From contig CP129481.1 in assembly GCA_030583905.1 (NCBI GenBank), positions 3,936,136-4,000,135 on the forward strand: a DNA stretch of 64,000 nucleotides, written 5' to 3'. Origin of the DNA: Anaerolineales bacterium. Its GTDB lineage: Bacteria > Chloroflexota > Anaerolineae > Anaerolineales > Villigracilaceae. Below are positions 8,969 through 16,980 of the stretch, piece after piece. Below the pieces are notes generated by a model. The model saw only the letters and a program-made list of their open reading frames with translations. It was not told where the DNA came from and searched no databases. Both the position numbers and the translations under genes were made by a program. Each line of letters begins with the position of its first letter. The stretch's first letter is position 1.

Positions 8969-9584
8969 TCTCGCAAGCAACTACAAAGGCGTCTTCGACG
9001 GTCGCCTCGGATTTGGAAAACGTCCCGCGCTCTTGATCGTGGATTTCATCAACGCCTATGTGACGGAAGGCGCGCCTCTTTTCGCGCCCGATGTTGTTAC
9101 TGCCGTCGACGAAACGATTCCACTCCTCAGCCTTGCCCGTGCAAAGCAGATTCCCGTCTTGTTCACGAAAGTCCTCTATAACAAGAACTTCCGCGACGGC
9201 GGCCTCTTCATCCAAAAAGTCCCCGTGCTGAAAACGATGGTCGAAGGCGAACCGCTGGCGGAAATTGTCCCGCGACTCACGCCCATTGAATCGGACATCA
9301 TCATCGTCAAACAATACGCCTCCGCCTTCTTCGGCACATCTCTCGCAGCTACGCTCACCTCCCTTAGCGTGGACACGCTTCTCCTGACAGGCTGTTCCAC
9401 CTCTGGTTGCATCCGCGCCTCCGCCGTGGATGGAATGCAATACGGCTTCCGCGTCATCGTCCCGCGCGAATGTGTCGCGGATCGGCATCCAGGTCCGCAT
9501 GAGGCGAATTTGTTTGACATCAACTCGAAGTATGGCGATGTGGTTTCGAAGGCGGAAGTGATGGAATATTTACAAAATCTTTGA
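8961..9584 (+). CDS. Isochorismatase-superfamily amidohydrolase, N-carbamoylsarcosine / maleamate amidase-like
   Basis: The 207-residue protein starts at GTG 8961, inside the end of the preceding gene. It has the Asp-Lys-Cys triad of cysteine hydrolases: Asp in LLIVDFINAY (residue 28), Lys in VKQYASAFFGT, and the nucleophile Cys in TGCSTSGCIRAS. The GFGKRPALLIVDF opening and the AYVTEGAPLFAP segment are typical of the N-carbamoylsarcosine amidase group, which includes maleamate amidohydrolase (NicF). It likely removes ammonia from a half-amide or carbamoyl compound. Next to a cyclic amidohydrolase in the same block, a half-amide product of ring opening is a plausible substrate. Confidence 0.85.
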   Translation: MSDLASNYKGVFDGRLGFGKRPALLIVDFINAYVTEGAPLFAPDVVTAVDETIPLLSLARAKQIPVLFTKVLYNKNFRDGGLFIQKVPVLKTMVEGEPLAEIVPRLTPIESDIIIVKQYASAFFGTSLAATLTSLSVDTLLLTGCSTSGCIRASAVDGMQYGFRVIVPRECVADRHPGPHEANLFDINSKYGDVVSKAEVMEYLQNL

Positions 9585-9646
9585 TCGAATCTACTTTCCA
9601 CTTTCTTTTTTACTAACCTAACCAAATAAGGAAACTCAAATAATTA

Positions 9647-10840
9647 ATGAAAGCTCTCCACGGAATTCGAATTCTCGACCTCACTCACATGCTCAGCGGA
9701 CCCTACGCAGGCATGCTTCTTGCCGATCTCGGCGCGGACAGCATCAAAGTGGAGCCGCCGGTCACAGGTGAAGGCACCCGCCGCCTGTTGGAGAAAGATC
9801 CGGCGAACAGTCTCCACGGCTTCGGCGCCTATTACATGACCCTCAACCGCAACAAGAAAAGCATCACGCTCGACCTCAAATCCGAAAAGGGACTGGCACT
9901 TTTCTACGAACTGGTCAAAACCGCCGATGTCGTCCTCAGCAACTTCAGCGCCGGCGTGACCGAACGCCTCCAGATCGATTACGCCCGCCTGTCGCAGATC
10001 AATCCACGCATCATCACCTGTACTGTGACAGGTTTTGGTGAGACAGGTCCTGCCAAGAATCACACCGCCTTCGACATGGTCGCGCAGGCGATGGGCGGCG
10101 GCATGAGCATCACTGGTCAGCCCGGCGACCCGCCCACGCGTTCGGGCATTCCCATTGGCGATCTCGCGGGCGGCCTCATGGCGACCATCGGCGTGCTGGC
10201 CGCCCTGCAGGCGCGTCACACCACTGGGCGCGGACAGCACGTGGACATCTCCATGCTCGACGCGCAGATCAGCCTGCTCAACTACATGGCGACCATGCAC
10301 TTTCTCTCGGGCATCATCCCCGACAAACTTGGCAACGGGCATTTCGTGCATGTGCCCTACGATACCTTCCAATGCTCCGACGGCTACCTCATCATCGCCA
10401 TCATCGCCGATAATTTTTGGGAGGCGCTGCTCACGCTCCTCCCTGCCGACGATCTCAACAACGAAGAGCACAAATTCCAGCCGGGGCGGCTCAAGAACAA
10501 GGCGCTCATCAACCGCCGCCTCAACGAGATCCTTTCCACGAACACACAAGCCTACTGGCTCGAAAAATTGCGCGCCGCCCGCATCCCCTGCGCGCCGGTG
10601 TACAACCTCCAGCAAGCCGTCCACGACGAGCAGGTGCTCGCCCGTAACATGATCGTGGAGGTGGCGCATCCGCTCGGCGGCTCGACGAAAATGCCCGGCA
10701 ACCCCATCAAACTTTCGGACACGCACGAAGATACCTTCTCCCCGCCGCCCACGCTCGGTCAGCACAACGACGAAGTCTATGCTTCCATTGGTTTGACGGC
10801 TGAAGAGTTGACCGCCTTGCGTGAAGCAGGCGTGGTATAA
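9647..10840 (+). CDS. Family III (CaiB/BaiF) CoA-transferase, copy 1
   Basis: The 397-residue length is typical of family III CoA-transferases. It begins LHGIRILDLTHMLSGPYAGMLLADLGAD, the CoA-binding Rossmann part, and carries AFDMVAQAMGGGMSITG, whose Asp fits the acyl-enzyme nucleophile. The C-terminal part includes the usual large-domain helices (APVYNLQQAVHDEQV). Members move CoA between carboxylic acids such as oxalate, carnitine, mesaconate or citramalate. With the nearby aconitase-type and lyase genes it could activate a dicarboxylic hydroxy acid. A second copy lies at 23807; the two are clearly divergent. Confidence 0.92.
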   Translation: MKALHGIRILDLTHMLSGPYAGMLLADLGADSIKVEPPVTGEGTRRLLEKDPANSLHGFGAYYMTLNRNKKSITLDLKSEKGLALFYELVKTADVVLSNFSAGVTERLQIDYARLSQINPRIITCTVTGFGETGPAKNHTAFDMVAQAMGGGMSITGQPGDPPTRSGIPIGDLAGGLMATIGVLAALQARHTTGRGQHVDISMLDAQISLLNYMATMHFLSGIIPDKLGNGHFVHVPYDTFQCSDGYLIIAIIADNFWEALLTLLPADDLNNEEHKFQPGRLKNKALINRRLNEILSTNTQAYWLEKLRAARIPCAPVYNLQQAVHDEQVLARNMIVEVAHPLGGSTKMPGNPIKLSDTHEDTFSPPPTLGQHNDEVYASIGLTAEELTALREAGVV

Positions 10841-10933
10841 ACCAAAAGAATGAAGAAGGAAGAAAGAAATCTGGATTTAATTCTTTCCTCTTTCTTCATT
10901 CATCCCTCATAATTCATCCTTCATCCTTGACCT

Positions 10934-11692
10934 ATGTTCATCCAAGAAAACCGCCTCAAACTTAAGCTCAAAGCTGGTCAGCCAGCCTTTGGCGTGATCT
11001 CCACCTCGACCGATCCACAGCTCGCCGAACTCTTCGGCTTGGCAGGCTACGACTACTACATGCTCGACGCCGAACATGGACTGCTTCACCCCGACCAGGC
11101 TGTCAACGTCATCCGCGCCTGCGAGTTGACGGGCATGACTCCCCTCGTCCGCATCGGACCGAAAGACCCGAAGCTCGTCCTGCAATATCTCGACGCAGGA
11201 ATGCTGGGCGTGATGATGCCCGACCTGAGAAATGCGTCAGAGGTGAAAATGCTCATCGACGCAGTGAAATATCCACCCGTCGGGAAAAGAGGCGTAGGCA
11301 TTTCGCGCGCATCCAAATACATGGCATACAGTGGGGGAGCAGAAAAATACATCCAATTCGCCAACGAACAGACGATGGTCATCCCGCAATTTGAAGACCC
11401 CGCCTTGCTCAACGACTTTGAAGCCATGATCTCCCAGCCGCACGTGGACGCAGTCGTCATCGGTCCGCGTGACCTTTCGCTCAACATGGGCTTCCCTGAC
11501 GGACCCAATCACCCCGAAGTGCAAGAGATAATCGATAAGGTTTTTGCTATTTGCAAAAAGGCAGGCGTTGCTGCAGGCATCACCGCAGGTGTGAAAGCCG
11601 ACGCGGATAACATGATCGCCCGCGGCGCGACGATGATTCTCGGCATCGCTCAAGTGCTCATCATGAACGGCGCGAAGACACTATTGAAGTGA
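10934..11692 (+). CDS. HpcH/HpaI-type class II aldolase
   Basis: This 252-residue protein matches the HpaI/HpcH aldolase/citrate-lyase-beta-like barrel: YYMLDAEHGLLHPDQA contains the catalytic His region, VRIGPKD the third strand, PQFEDPALLNDFEAM the metal-binding Glu, and VIGPRDLSLNMGF the metal-binding Asp. Such enzymes reversibly split 4-hydroxy-2-oxo acids or 2-substituted malates into a 2-oxo acid and an aldehyde or acid. The start ATG lies in a short AT-rich gap after a GAAGAAAG-type repeat region. It probably provides a C-C cleavage step in this block. Confidence 0.9.
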   Translation: MFIQENRLKLKLKAGQPAFGVISTSTDPQLAELFGLAGYDYYMLDAEHGLLHPDQAVNVIRACELTGMTPLVRIGPKDPKLVLQYLDAGMLGVMMPDLRNASEVKMLIDAVKYPPVGKRGVGISRASKYMAYSGGAEKYIQFANEQTMVIPQFEDPALLNDFEAMISQPHVDAVVIGPRDLSLNMGFPDGPNHPEVQEIIDKVFAICKKAGVAAGITAGVKADADNMIARGATMILGIAQVLIMNGAKTLLK

Positions 11693-11699
11693 CAACCCG

Positions 11700-12164
11700 A
11701 TGATCTCCCTCTCCCACATCAACACCCAATCCACCCGCGTATTTATGGGCACGCTCACGAACGGCGAAGCGATTCATGATGCCTTTGCAAAAATCGCCCG
11801 CATACAAAACATCCATGCAGCAACATTTGAAATGCTGGGCGGATTGACCGAAGTTGAGTTCACCGAATATGACTTCATAAACAAAACGCGCAAGCCGCCG
11901 CTGGTCTTTGCCCGTCCGTTGGAGATTCTCTCAGGTCACGGAACAATCTCCCGATTAAATGACGAGCCGCACATCCATACACATCTGATGCTCTCCTTCC
12001 GCGACGAATCCGCGACGAACGGCATCGCCCTCCTCGGCGGACACGCCGCCCGCGCCATCGCTTTCGCCATCGAATTCACGCTGACCGTATACGACGGCGT
12101 ACCTGTCAACAGAGCTATACACAAGGGGACAGGTTTGCAACTTTGGGATTTCCCCGCTTTTTAG
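11700..12164 (+). CDS. PCC/PPC-domain (DUF296) protein
   Basis: A small 154-residue protein with the PPC (plant and prokaryote conserved, DUF296) pattern: TRVFMGTLTNGEAIHDAFAKIA at the start, a HAATFEMLGGLTEVEFTEYDF strand region, and HIHTHLMLSF with the conserved His cluster (LGGHAARAIAFAIEFTL follows). In related proteins the His residues bind metal and the protein trimerises. Its function in the pathway is unknown. It starts 8 bp after the aldolase gene and is likely cotranscribed. Confidence 0.8.
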   Translation: MISLSHINTQSTRVFMGTLTNGEAIHDAFAKIARIQNIHAATFEMLGGLTEVEFTEYDFINKTRKPPLVFARPLEILSGHGTISRLNDEPHIHTHLMLSFRDESATNGIALLGGHAARAIAFAIEFTLTVYDGVPVNRAIHKGTGLQLWDFPAF

Positions 12165-12215
12165 CCTGACACCCAAAAACCTGACACTTGACACCTCACT
12201 TGCAAATAGGTATTA

Positions 12216-12241
12216 TTGTTATAATGTTATAACATTTACCC
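12216..12241 (+). promoter_or_regulatory. Probable autoregulatory GntR operator with TATAAT -10
   Basis: TTGTTATAATGTTATAAC followed by ATTTACCC lies 15 bp before the GntR start codon. It is 25/26 identical to the inverted copy at 6735-6760. It embeds TATAAT, so the bound regulator would block its own promoter. The inner half sites are GTTATAAT and GTTATAAC. Assignment to the adjacent regulator is an inference from position and duplication. Confidence 0.75.
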
Positions 12242-12256
12242 AGAAATCAGGTTCCC

Positions 12257-12982
12257 ATGCCAAAAGTTGACCGAAGTTCACCCCTACCCCTGCACTACCA
12301 GTTGAAACAACATCTGCTCGAAAAGATCGAATCGGGTGAATGGAAATCGAACGACCTCATCCCCTCCGAACAGGAATTACAGAATTCGTTCGGCTTGAGC
12401 CGTATCACCGTCCGACAGGCGTTAAGCGACCTTGTCTATGAAGGCTTGCTCATCCGCGAGCGTGGACGCGGTACCTTCGTCGCGCCGCCCAAGATGACCC
12501 ACAGCCCCGATGACCGCCGCAGTCTCACCGAGTTCATGATGGAGAAGGGCATCACGCCCGGCTGGAAAGTGATCGAAAAAGGATTTATCGAAGCCAATAA
12601 AGAAGTGGCGGCGAATCTCAAACTTCCGCATAAGACCCGCGTGTATCGTATCCGCCGCTTGCGCCTGGCGGAAGATGAAGCCATCGGGCAGCACACGGCT
12701 TATTTGCCCGAATCAGTTTCCAGTCAGATCAATGAAGCGGGGCTGTTGGAAGGCGGATCGCTCAACTACATCAGCCACATCTCGCAGATGACGACATCCC
12801 GCGCCACTCGTTCCATCGAAGCCGTCGCCGCCTCAGACCTCGACGTGAAGTTGCTTCATTTGACTTTGGGCTCGCCTGTGCTGATGATTCAACGTGTAGT
12901 GCTCAGCGCCGCTGGCGAACCGCTGGAATTTTTGCAGGCGCGTTATCGCGGCGACCGATTTAAATATCAAATTGGAGATTAA
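12257..12982 (+). CDS. GntR-family regulator with UTRA ligand domain (HutC subfamily)
   Basis: At 241 residues it has an N-terminal winged helix (PLHYQLKQHLLEKIESGEW, then LIPSEQELQNSFGLSRITVRQALSDLVYEGLLIRERGRGTFV, quoted as two typical pieces in order) and a C-terminal UTRA domain of about 150 residues (from SLTEFMMEKGITPGWKVIE to LEFLQARYRGDRF) that would bind a small effector. It very likely controls the catabolic block through the palindromes at 6735-6760 and 12216-12241. It is the only transcription factor seen in the block. It ends 1 bp before the next gene. Confidence 0.94.
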   Translation: MPKVDRSSPLPLHYQLKQHLLEKIESGEWKSNDLIPSEQELQNSFGLSRITVRQALSDLVYEGLLIRERGRGTFVAPPKMTHSPDDRRSLTEFMMEKGITPGWKVIEKGFIEANKEVAANLKLPHKTRVYRIRRLRLAEDEAIGQHTAYLPESVSSQINEAGLLEGGSLNYISHISQMTTSRATRSIEAVAASDLDVKLLHLTLGSPVLMIQRVVLSAAGEPLEFLQARYRGDRFKYQIGD

Positions 12983-12983
12983 C

Positions 12984-13439
12984 ATGAAGAAGAATTACGG
13001 CGACCCGAAATCAACAATTCCATATCAATGCTTCATGGGGCGATGGGAAGGCTTGTGCAAAACATTCACGCCCAAGGGCGATTTTGTCGAAGCCTCTGCC
13101 GTTCACATGGATGTGTATTGGAATGAAGTGGGCAAGAGTTGGCACCTGATGGAAGATTTCGAGAATTTGTACGGCGTTGGCAAAACCGTCTTCAACTCCG
13201 ATATATCCACCGACGGAAAATATTGCTGGGCAACAAGCGAGCAGTTGAGTCTAAACGGCACAGAACTCACGCCGTATAATTATGTTTTCACAATCGATAG
13301 CAAGATTTCAAACACATTGGTTCACAACAACCACTACTTCATCGACCCCAATAACCGCCGTATCATCACGCACAAACTGCGCGATGGACAGACGCATATT
13401 TTTCAAATCCAGGATTTTGTAAGAATTCAGCAACCTTAA
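12984..13439 (+). CDS. Small calycin-like protein, paralogue 1
   Basis: The 151-residue protein opens with a GRWEGLCKTFTPKGDF motif and continues as a predicted all-beta chain with many aromatic residues (YWNEVGKSWHLMEDF, YNYVFTID). The same W-x-G start and aromatic beta pattern occurs in three larger proteins of this block (14359, 15264, 18933), so I read them as one family of lipocalin-like barrels. GGAG lies 7 nt before the ATG at 12984, and the gene follows the regulator by 1 bp. A ligand-binding role is inferred; the exact Pfam family (perhaps DUF3598-like) could not be checked. Confidence 0.65.
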   Translation: MKKNYGDPKSTIPYQCFMGRWEGLCKTFTPKGDFVEASAVHMDVYWNEVGKSWHLMEDFENLYGVGKTVFNSDISTDGKYCWATSEQLSLNGTELTPYNYVFTIDSKISNTLVHNNHYFIDPNNRRIITHKLRDGQTHIFQIQDFVRIQQP

Positions 13440-13518
13440 TGTTCACCGCGAAGAGCGCGAAGGTCGCCAAGAAAAATCAAAGATTTTCTTTGCGTTCTTG
13501 GCGGGCTTAGCGGTTAGT
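13440..13518. repeat. Intergenic imperfect inverted repeat (CGAAG/CTTCG family), copy 1
   Basis: ACCGCGAAGAGCGCGAAGG and its near-complement TTGCGTTCTTGGCGGGCTTAG flank an AT-rich centre. The same type of element occurs at 26493-26583, 29060-29138 and 46048-46120. It can fold into a long hairpin and separates genes of the same strand. Confidence 0.6.
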
Positions 13519-13530
13519 TATGGAGTCACG

Positions 13531-14346
13531 ATGATTATTCAAACCTCACTTGAAGGCAAGCCCAACTTCGCCATCGAACAACCCGACCACACGCGCACAT
13601 GCGGTCAACTGGCGCGCGCGTTTGGCAATGAAAATTTTTCTCAACCCACACCGCACGATCTCGTCATCTACATCGTCGAACATCACGATGAAGGCTGGGC
13701 GTCCATCGACGCGTTGCGCGAGCAATCGCCGACTACGGGCTTGCCGCATCACCTCACGCAGACCCCCATTCAATATCTTATTCAAACCAGTAAGGGTTCG
13801 CCCGAGTTCAATGAAAAACATCATGCTTATTGCGGCTTGCTTTCGTCCATGCACACCTACGGCTTGTTCAATGGGCGCTACGGTCTGTCGGATTTTATTT
13901 TCATTGACAAGATTCCAGCGGAGCACAAAGCCGCCGCGGATGCGATGCTCGCGGATGAACTTGCCCGTCAAGCCCGCCTCAAAGCGGACCTTGAAACTGA
14001 ACCTGTTTCCCAAGCATGGATTCAAGATGCAGCCTTGTTCAATAACTACAAACTCTTGCAATTCTTCGATACCTTGGCTCTTTACTTCCATACCACGCAC
14101 ACCGAAGGACGCAAGGAAGGCAAGTTCCTTAACGTGCCCGATGGCAAAGGGACGGATCACACCATCAGCATCACTCCACGAGAAGACGGCTCGTATGCTC
14201 TATCTCCTTGGGTCTTCGAAGGTGACGTGCTCGAAATCTCGGTCGAAGGGCGTTACATCACTGCTCAACCTCAAGGCACAGACTTCAAATCCATTTTCGA
14301 CAACACGCCCAAAGAGAAACAAATCTACAAACTGGTGCGCGGGTAA
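13531..14346 (+). CDS. DUF3891-like protein
   Basis: The 271-residue protein has the pattern I associate with DUF3891: QPDHTRTCGQLARAFGNENF near the start, DLVIYIVEHHDEGWASIDA (a HHDEGW metal-like motif), and a second His-containing helix (EKHHAYCGLLSSMHTYGLF). The histidines and aspartates could form a metal site, as in HD-type or PadR-like helical folds, but this is speculation. ATG 13531 is preceded by GGAG at 13522. The function is unknown; the gene sits between two calycin-like genes and so is probably part of the same process. Confidence 0.65.
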   Translation: MIIQTSLEGKPNFAIEQPDHTRTCGQLARAFGNENFSQPTPHDLVIYIVEHHDEGWASIDALREQSPTTGLPHHLTQTPIQYLIQTSKGSPEFNEKHHAYCGLLSSMHTYGLFNGRYGLSDFIFIDKIPAEHKAAADAMLADELARQARLKADLETEPVSQAWIQDAALFNNYKLLQFFDTLALYFHTTHTEGRKEGKFLNVPDGKGTDHTISITPREDGSYALSPWVFEGDVLEISVEGRYITAQPQGTDFKSIFDNTPKEKQIYKLVRG

Positions 14347-14358
14347 TCACTAATTACT

Positions 14359-15267
14359 ATGAATCAACCCATCCAATTCAAGCAAGGACTTGGTCGCTGG
14401 GCAGGCAATGCCGAAGTGTTCGACAGCAAAGGTTGTTTCCTTGGCAACGGTGCGGACTACCGTAACGTTCAGCCGTTGGAACATGGTCGCGTGCGTATTG
14501 ATGTGTCCTTTGTGGGTCCCTTTAAGCATAGCGGACATTACTTCATTCAACAGCAGGATGACCATCGCCTGTACGAAGGTCCAGCAAATATCGGCTATGC
14601 CGAAACGCTGAGCGATAACCTTGTAGATGCGAATGCTTATTGGTCAGCGCTTGGGTTGAGTCAACGCTTCTTTTTGATGATCGTAGATGGGAATTTACAG
14701 CTCTCGCTGGCGCAAATGTCACGCGGTGAACACATGATGTACGTTGTTGTCGGACAAAACGACCGCGTTCTCGAAGATTCTCCCAACCCGCAGCCAACCG
14801 TCGTCAGCGGAAATCATTTCGACCTGCAAGATGACCCAACCTCAGGGCGTGGCGAGATTCTGTTGCATCGCGCAGGCACATGGCGCGGCGAATTAACAGC
14901 ATTGGATGAAAACAGACAACCCCTTGGTAAATTTGAATACATCGAAACCTTCAAACTTTCAAACCTTCAAACGTTTGAACTGCAAGTAAAAGGCGGCGCA
15001 TTTGACTCTGTCGCCCGCCACTTATCACTCGTCACCAATCAATGGCAGGCGTGGGCAACCGATGACTCTGAGATCGTCGGCAGTTACTCGCTCAGTGGCG
15101 GACGTGCTCTCAGCGGACAGTTCTATCACCGCGAAGCCCATCTCCGCTGCTGGCGGCGCGAAGTGGTGACGCTCAACGGCAAACGCAAAGCCGTTGTCCA
15201 ACATTGGTATCGCGGCGGGCAGAGAGTCGGCTCGCAGTTTGGTGTGATGGAGTTCGAGAAAGCGTGA
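14359..15267 (+). CDS. Two-domain calycin-like protein, paralogue 2
   Basis: This 302-residue protein contains two W-x-G-led halves: LGRWAGNAEVFDSKGCFLG (residue about 11) and GTWRGELTALDENRQPLG (about residue 175). Both continue as aromatic beta strands, as expected for tandem lipocalin-like barrels. No signal peptide is visible, so it is probably cytoplasmic. A short tandem CTTTCAAACCTTCAAACG repeat near 14955-14980 encodes the hinge segment (FKLSNLQTFELQ), looking like a repeat insertion in the coding sequence. No catalytic motif was recognised. It overlaps the next gene by 4 nt (GTGA). Confidence 0.65.
   Translation: MNQPIQFKQGLGRWAGNAEVFDSKGCFLGNGADYRNVQPLEHGRVRIDVSFVGPFKHSGHYFIQQQDDHRLYEGPANIGYAETLSDNLVDANAYWSALGLSQRFFLMIVDGNLQLSLAQMSRGEHMMYVVVGQNDRVLEDSPNPQPTVVSGNHFDLQDDPTSGRGEILLHRAGTWRGELTALDENRQPLGKFEYIETFKLSNLQTFELQVKGGAFDSVARHLSLVTNQWQAWATDDSEIVGSYSLSGGRALSGQFYHREAHLRCWRREVVTLNGKRKAVVQHWYRGGQRVGSQFGVMEFEKA
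14950..14980. repeat. In-frame TTCAAAC-type tandem repeat
   Basis: The stretch carries CTTTCAAACCTTCAAACG and then TTTGAACTG. It resembles the (ACGTTCAA)n run at 41588-41617 and lies inside a coding sequence without breaking the frame. Confidence 0.5.
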
Positions 15268-16043
15268 CCCAACCTTCCTTCCTAGGCGACTGGCTTGTCA
15301 GCGAATACGTCTACACCCCTGCGGGAGAGTATACGGGTGTGATCCATCAACGTCGCAGACTCCAGCCACAGGGCGATGTGATCCGCGTGATCCAAATCTG
15401 CGAGCCTGTAAAAGCCGCCGAAGGGATTTCAGAACGAGCGAGAGAAGTCGTCGAAATCATGAACAAGCGCGTCGGTGAATTCGTTTTTGATTTGAAATTG
15501 GTCGGCAAAGCCAGGCATTATCTCGGCGAGGATGTAGTCGGCGGCGGGTTCTCTTGGAAAGATGGCGTGTTGACTGCGCGCGGCATGTGGACTCGCTTTG
15601 GCTATAACTTCACGTCTTTTTCAATGCTATTGAGCCCAAACAGACAGGTGACTGGTGGAAAATTTTTTGTCGCGAACGAAGAGATCGCGACCATTGTGGG
15701 TGTTGCTGTTCCTGAAAATGAAGGCTACCCTGAAATGACAGATGGAGAAATTTCTGGAAAATACCGAGGCGAGCGCCACACCATCTCACCTGATGGCGAA
15801 TTAATGGAAACAACAAGCATTAAAGCCAATGAATTTACCTTCGAAGAAAAAGATGGCTTTCGCGGACGGGAAAAGCAATACGGTCCCCTGCTTGAGATCG
15901 AAGCGGTGACTGCGCCTGGTGTGTCCGTCTCGCTATTGGAAGTACGTGATTATGCCAGTAATTCCATTGCTGGACTGGCAAAGTGGTTTCAGGATGAGAA
16001 ATTGAGCCATGTGCATGTGTATTTTTTGAGGAAATTTGCATGA
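15264..16043 (+). CDS. Calycin-like protein, paralogue 3
   Basis: The 259-residue protein starts at GTG 15264 within GTGA, overlapping the previous stop; the frame is open further 5' but only across the previous gene. It has FLGDWLVSEYVYTPAGEYTG as its first strand pair and a second barrel-like half beginning ISGKYRGERHTISPDGELME (about residue 165). The overall pattern resembles paralogues at 12984, 14359 and 18933. A ligand-carrier or lyase-like role as in lipocalin-fold bilin lyases is possible but unproven. It overlaps the hydrolase gene by 4 nt. Confidence 0.62.
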   Translation: MTQPSFLGDWLVSEYVYTPAGEYTGVIHQRRRLQPQGDVIRVIQICEPVKAAEGISERAREVVEIMNKRVGEFVFDLKLVGKARHYLGEDVVGGGFSWKDGVLTARGMWTRFGYNFTSFSMLLSPNRQVTGGKFFVANEEIATIVGVAVPENEGYPEMTDGEISGKYRGERHTISPDGELMETTSIKANEFTFEEKDGFRGREKQYGPLLEIEAVTAPGVSVSLLEVRDYASNSIAGLAKWFQDEKLSHVHVYFLRKFA

Positions 16044-16969
16044 TTCGCGCTATTTTCCACGCCGCCACCCTTCCGAATGCAACTGCGCCGTACAACGTGC
16101 TGCATTTGAAAGTTTACTATCCCGCCGCGCCGAGCAACAGTGACGCGGAGCGGATGACTGGCGTCATTCCCGCGGATAAAACGTCCGCGCCGATGCCTGT
16201 GGTGATTTTCTTCAACGGCATCAACGTCGGCATCGAGAGTTATCACTGGCTGGCGGTCAAACTCGCCGAAGCGAATATCATCACGGTGATGTACACGCAC
16301 GTGGCAGAGACATTGCCCGGCGTCATCGGGCTGACGCCTGCGATTGATCTGGCGAGGGTCAAGCCAGATACTTATGGAAGCGGTGCAACCTGCCCGGCGA
16401 TTCAACCGATCCTTGATTCGTTGGCGCAGTTGAATAGCGATGAGAAGAGCCCGCTGTGTGGAGCGATGGATTTGAACAATGTCATCCTTGGCGGACATTC
16501 CGCAGGCGGGACAGTAGCTTTGCAGAACGCGCAGTTCTTTGAGCAGGTGAAAGCGGTCTTTGCGTATGCGGGACATACGATGGCGTCCACAATGCTGGGA
16601 TTTGAAGCGGGGGCGGTGTTGAAGGTGGGCGACAAGTCGGTGTTGTTGATGCGCGGCGATCGGGATGGCGTGATTGCGGCGAGCCGAGTCCGCTATGAGG
16701 CAGATGGGCAGGAAAAAGATCCAGTGGAGAAAACGTTCGACGAAGCGTGTCAGCCGTCCCCTGAGAGCGAAGCGTATGATGTCCTCTTGCAAGGCGCGAA
16801 TCATTTTTCCATCGCGCATCCGCTGGACGAGACGACGGGTCGCTTCTTCTTGGATCAAGAAATGACAAGACCCGCCGAAGAGATACGGAATCAGATCGCG
16901 GGGCTTGTGTTGGCGTTCATCAAGAAAATGGAATTACGGGCAGAGCACTCTGTCATTCGTAAAAAATAA
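16040..16969 (+). CDS. Alpha/beta hydrolase, chlorophyllase / dienelactone-hydrolase-like
   Basis: The 309-residue protein has an intact catalytic set: VVIFFNGINVGIESYHWLA at the oxyanion strand, nucleophile elbow ILGGHSAGGTVALQNA, acid residue in LLMRGDRDGVIAAS, and His in LLQGANHFSIAHP. The GHSxGG elbow and the early GINVG segment are similar to chlorophyllase and PET-hydrolase-like esterases. No signal peptide is seen. It probably hydrolyses an ester. It directly precedes the Rieske oxygenase and the bilin-reductase-like gene, the same enzyme order as chlorophyll dephytylation, ring opening and reduction in plants; that parallel is an inference. Confidence 0.82.
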   Translation: MIRAIFHAATLPNATAPYNVLHLKVYYPAAPSNSDAERMTGVIPADKTSAPMPVVIFFNGINVGIESYHWLAVKLAEANIITVMYTHVAETLPGVIGLTPAIDLARVKPDTYGSGATCPAIQPILDSLAQLNSDEKSPLCGAMDLNNVILGGHSAGGTVALQNAQFFEQVKAVFAYAGHTMASTMLGFEAGAVLKVGDKSVLLMRGDRDGVIAASRVRYEADGQEKDPVEKTFDEACQPSPESEAYDVLLQGANHFSIAHPLDETTGRFFLDQEMTRPAEEIRNQIAGLVLAFIKKMELRAEHSVIRKK

Positions 16970-16980
16970 AGGAGAGAAAT

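Noticed and set aside
5970..9584. Nicotinate degradation (nicD, nicE, nicF-like genes)
   Set aside because: The hydrolase, isomerase-like and amidase-like families fit, but no 6-hydroxynicotinate monooxygenase or 2,5-dihydroxypyridine dioxygenase is present, and the first two proteins lack the key catalytic residues.
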